A stretch of 34,025 bases of DNA. It comes from a bacterium (GTDB lineage: Bacteria > Krumholzibacteriota > Krumholzibacteriia > LZORAL124-64-63). The notes beneath the pieces were generated by a model, which worked only from the letters and a program-made list of their open reading frames with translations, was not told the origin of the DNA and made no database searches. The first letter of the stretch is position 1; every line of letters begins with the position of its first letter. The position numbers and the translations under genes are program-made. This document shows, in pieces, positions 32,608 through 34,025 of this stretch. The stretch spans positions 1-34,025 of the forward strand of contig JAGRNP010000031.1 in assembly GCA_020440705.1 (NCBI GenBank). Direction: 5' to 3'.

Positions 32608-34025
32608 ATGGACACCTTCGCCGAATGTTCCGCAATAAATGACCTTATCTATTCAGGGGACGAAGCCACCGCAAGAGACAGAACGATTACTCTGCTCGAC
32701 AACCTAAGAAGCAAGGGGGAGCCATACAGCCCACTGGTCAATTCTATAATTCGCTCGGTCGGGCTCTATCCGTATCTCGACGGCGACACATGTGACTGGA
32801 TAGACCGATATGCGATAGAGGCCTTTTCTTCCGATGTCGGCGGCCAAAATCGAGGCGTACTACACAGAGAACAGTCCCGACTTCTAGGCAAGTTGCTTTC
32901 CGGACACGATATCGCAGTCAGTGCACCGACTAGCTTCGGCAAGAGCTTCGTTATTGACGCATTCATTGCGACCAAAAGCCCAGCCACCGTAATGATTCTT
33001 GTTCCAACGATTGCTCTTATGGATGAAACGAGAAGAAGAATCCAGTCGAAGTTCGGGAGTCGCTACAAAATCATAACCTCATCCGACCAAGAGCTTTCTG
33101 ATAGAACTATATTCATATTTCCACAGGAAAGAGCACTCGGGTATATCGATAAGATTGAGTCGATCGACCTACTGGTAGTTGATGAGTTCTACAAGGCAGG
33201 AAGGGTCGGAAAATTTTTTGACGGCGAGCGTTCTTCTGCCCTCATTCAAGCAATCGTTGGACTATCTTCCAAGTGTTTGCAACGGTATTTTCTGGCTCCA
33301 AACGTGTCGGAGTTAGAAGGGGTAGGAATTTTTGGTGGCGACATAGAGTTCATAAAGATTGACTTCAATACGGTCTTCTTGCGCAAACATGACCTTCATG
33401 CACAAATAGGCCGCGATGACGGAAAACGTGGCGAGGCACTTATCAGGATCTTGTCCACAGTCGGAGGAAAGTCGCTGGTCTATGCCGGGACCTACACAAA
33501 TATTAACAAGATTTCCCTTCTAATTAACGAAAAACTTCCTAAGTTGGGAGAAGTGCTTCTTAGTCGATTCTCAGAGTGGCTGGCAATCAACTACTCCCCC
33601 ACATGGGAGCTTGTAAGTTTGGCAAGGCGCGGCGTCGGCGTACACAATGGAAGCCTTCATCGCTCACTCGCCCAGATTCAGGTCATGCTGTTTGAAAGAA
33701 CTGACGGGCTAAACATAATAGTGTCCACATCTTCAATAATTGAAGGGGTAAACACTTCAGCTGAGAACGTGATATTGTGGAGTAACAAGAGTGGCGTGCC
33801 TAAAATTGATGACTTCACGTACAAAAACATCATTGGTCGCGGCGGGAGAATGTTTAGACATTTCATCGGCAACATCTACATTCTTGACAGGCCGCCAAGA
33901 GAAGAGGGACGTCAACTAGAACTTGGAATTCCCGAGGAGATGCTCGGTACATTTGATGAAGCCAAAACTCCAATTGCACTTACCGCTGAGCAGACCCTAA
34001 AAATTTCCGCATATCGCGAGAAAAT
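32608..34025 (+). CDS. hamB: Hachiman helicase HamB, 5' part (cut by the window edge)
   Basis: Open from ATG 32608 to the window end, 472 codons so far, no stop. It is a superfamily 2 helicase: Walker A SAPTSFGKS (105-113), Walker B/DExx box as DEFYK (192-196), motif V STSSIIEGVN (373-382) and motif VI IIGRGGR (408-414). The DEFYK variant of the DEAD box and the adjacent DUF1837 gene mark it as HamB, which senses foreign or damaged DNA and controls HamA. The N-terminal 90 residues are a helical domain of no recognised type. The missing C-terminal part lies beyond 34025. Confidence 0.9.
   Translation, partial: MDTFAECSAINDLIYSGDEATARDRTITLLDNLRSKGEPYSPLVNSIIRSVGLYPYLDGDTCDWIDRYAIEAFSSDVGGQNRGVLHREQSRLLGKLLSGHDIAVSAPTSFGKSFVIDAFIATKSPATVMILVPTIALMDETRRRIQSKFGSRYKIITSSDQELSDRTIFIFPQERALGYIDKIESIDLLVVDEFYKAGRVGKFFDGERSSALIQAIVGLSSKCLQRYFLAPNVSELEGVGIFGGDIEFIKIDFNTVFLRKHDLHAQIGRDDGKRGEALIRILSTVGGKSLVYAGTYTNINKISLLINEKLPKLGEVLLSRFSEWLAINYSPTWELVSLARRGVGVHNGSLHRSLAQIQVMLFERTDGLNIIVSTSSIIEGVNTSAENVILWSNKSGVPKIDDFTYKNIIGRGGRMFRHFIGNIYILDRPPREEGRQLELGIPEEMLGTFDEAKTPIALTAEQTLKISAYREK

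Larger units (their letters stand above)
31624..34025. other. Low-GC acquired segment carrying an anti-phage locus
   Basis: From about 31624 the G+C falls from roughly 70% to roughly 45% and codon use changes to A/T-ending codons for the rest of the window. The change coincides with the end of the HAD gene and the start of the Hachiman genes. No integrase, tRNA or direct repeat marks the left edge; the right edge lies outside the window. Horizontal acquisition is the simplest reading. Confidence 0.8.

Noticed and set aside
1-34025. CRISPR array, transposase, prophage or tRNA gene
   Set aside because: No regularly spaced direct repeats, no recombinase-like translation and no cloverleaf were found on either strand.

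Overview
The window is about 34 kb of very GC-rich bacterial DNA (roughly 70% G+C by eye) carrying some 26 genes. The last 2.4 kb is clearly AT-richer. No rRNA, tRNA, CRISPR array, transposase or integrase was found. A lipoprotein ending in a PNPFNP-type FlgD/T9SS-like sorting domain, a TIGR03067-type secreted protein, multihaem cytochromes and c-haem signalling suggest a Gram-negative member of the FCB group or a neighbouring uncultured phylum (Krumholzibacteriota-, Eisenbacteria- or Latescibacterota-like). This placement is inference.

Region 1 (83-6026, minus strand) reads as one redox operon. In transcription order it holds a four-cluster ferredoxin-like subunit, a HybB/NrfD-type membrane subunit, a histidine kinase whose periplasmic part carries c-haem motifs, a sigma-54 activator, an archaemetzincin protease and a tetrahaem cytochrome c. 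The first two genes plus the cytochrome look like a quinone-linked electron-transfer module (CbcSTU/Hme-like), with its own redox-sensing two-component pair. A terminator lies at 22-54. The 461-base leader (6027-6487) has repeated CAACACCAC elements and a 12-bp periodic repeat.

Region 2 (6488-11078) holds a membrane-anchored PAS plus DnaQ-type exonuclease, a secreted hypothetical protein, and a divergent pair: a small membrane protein and a cNMP-binding/CBS/DUF294 nucleotidyltransferase. The last has its relatives near acetate-type symporters in other bacteria.

Region 3 (11097-16107) is an arginine operon, argG-argH-class III aminotransferase, on the minus strand. A LysR regulator is divergent from argG across an AT-rich palindromic promoter region.

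Region 4 (16311-20512) holds an aldo/keto reductase, a TIGR03067-like protein coupled to a Na+/H+ antiporter with a TrkA-N domain, and the sorting-domain lipoprotein.

Region 5 (20588-25528, minus strand) is a short-chain acid uptake and activation module: inorganic pyrophosphatase, PrpE/ACSS3-like acyl-CoA synthetase, DUF4212 small subunit and VC_2705-type sodium:solute symporter.

Region 6 (25647-31623) holds an RDD membrane protein, a hybrid histidine kinase broken by one extra C in a C8 run, a lipoprotein Ntn amidase, pyrC and a HAD phosphatase. The last quarter of the HAD gene shows a striking loss of C on the coding strand.

Region 7 (31624-34025) is a Hachiman anti-phage locus, hamA and hamB, of lower GC. 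HamB runs off the window edge.
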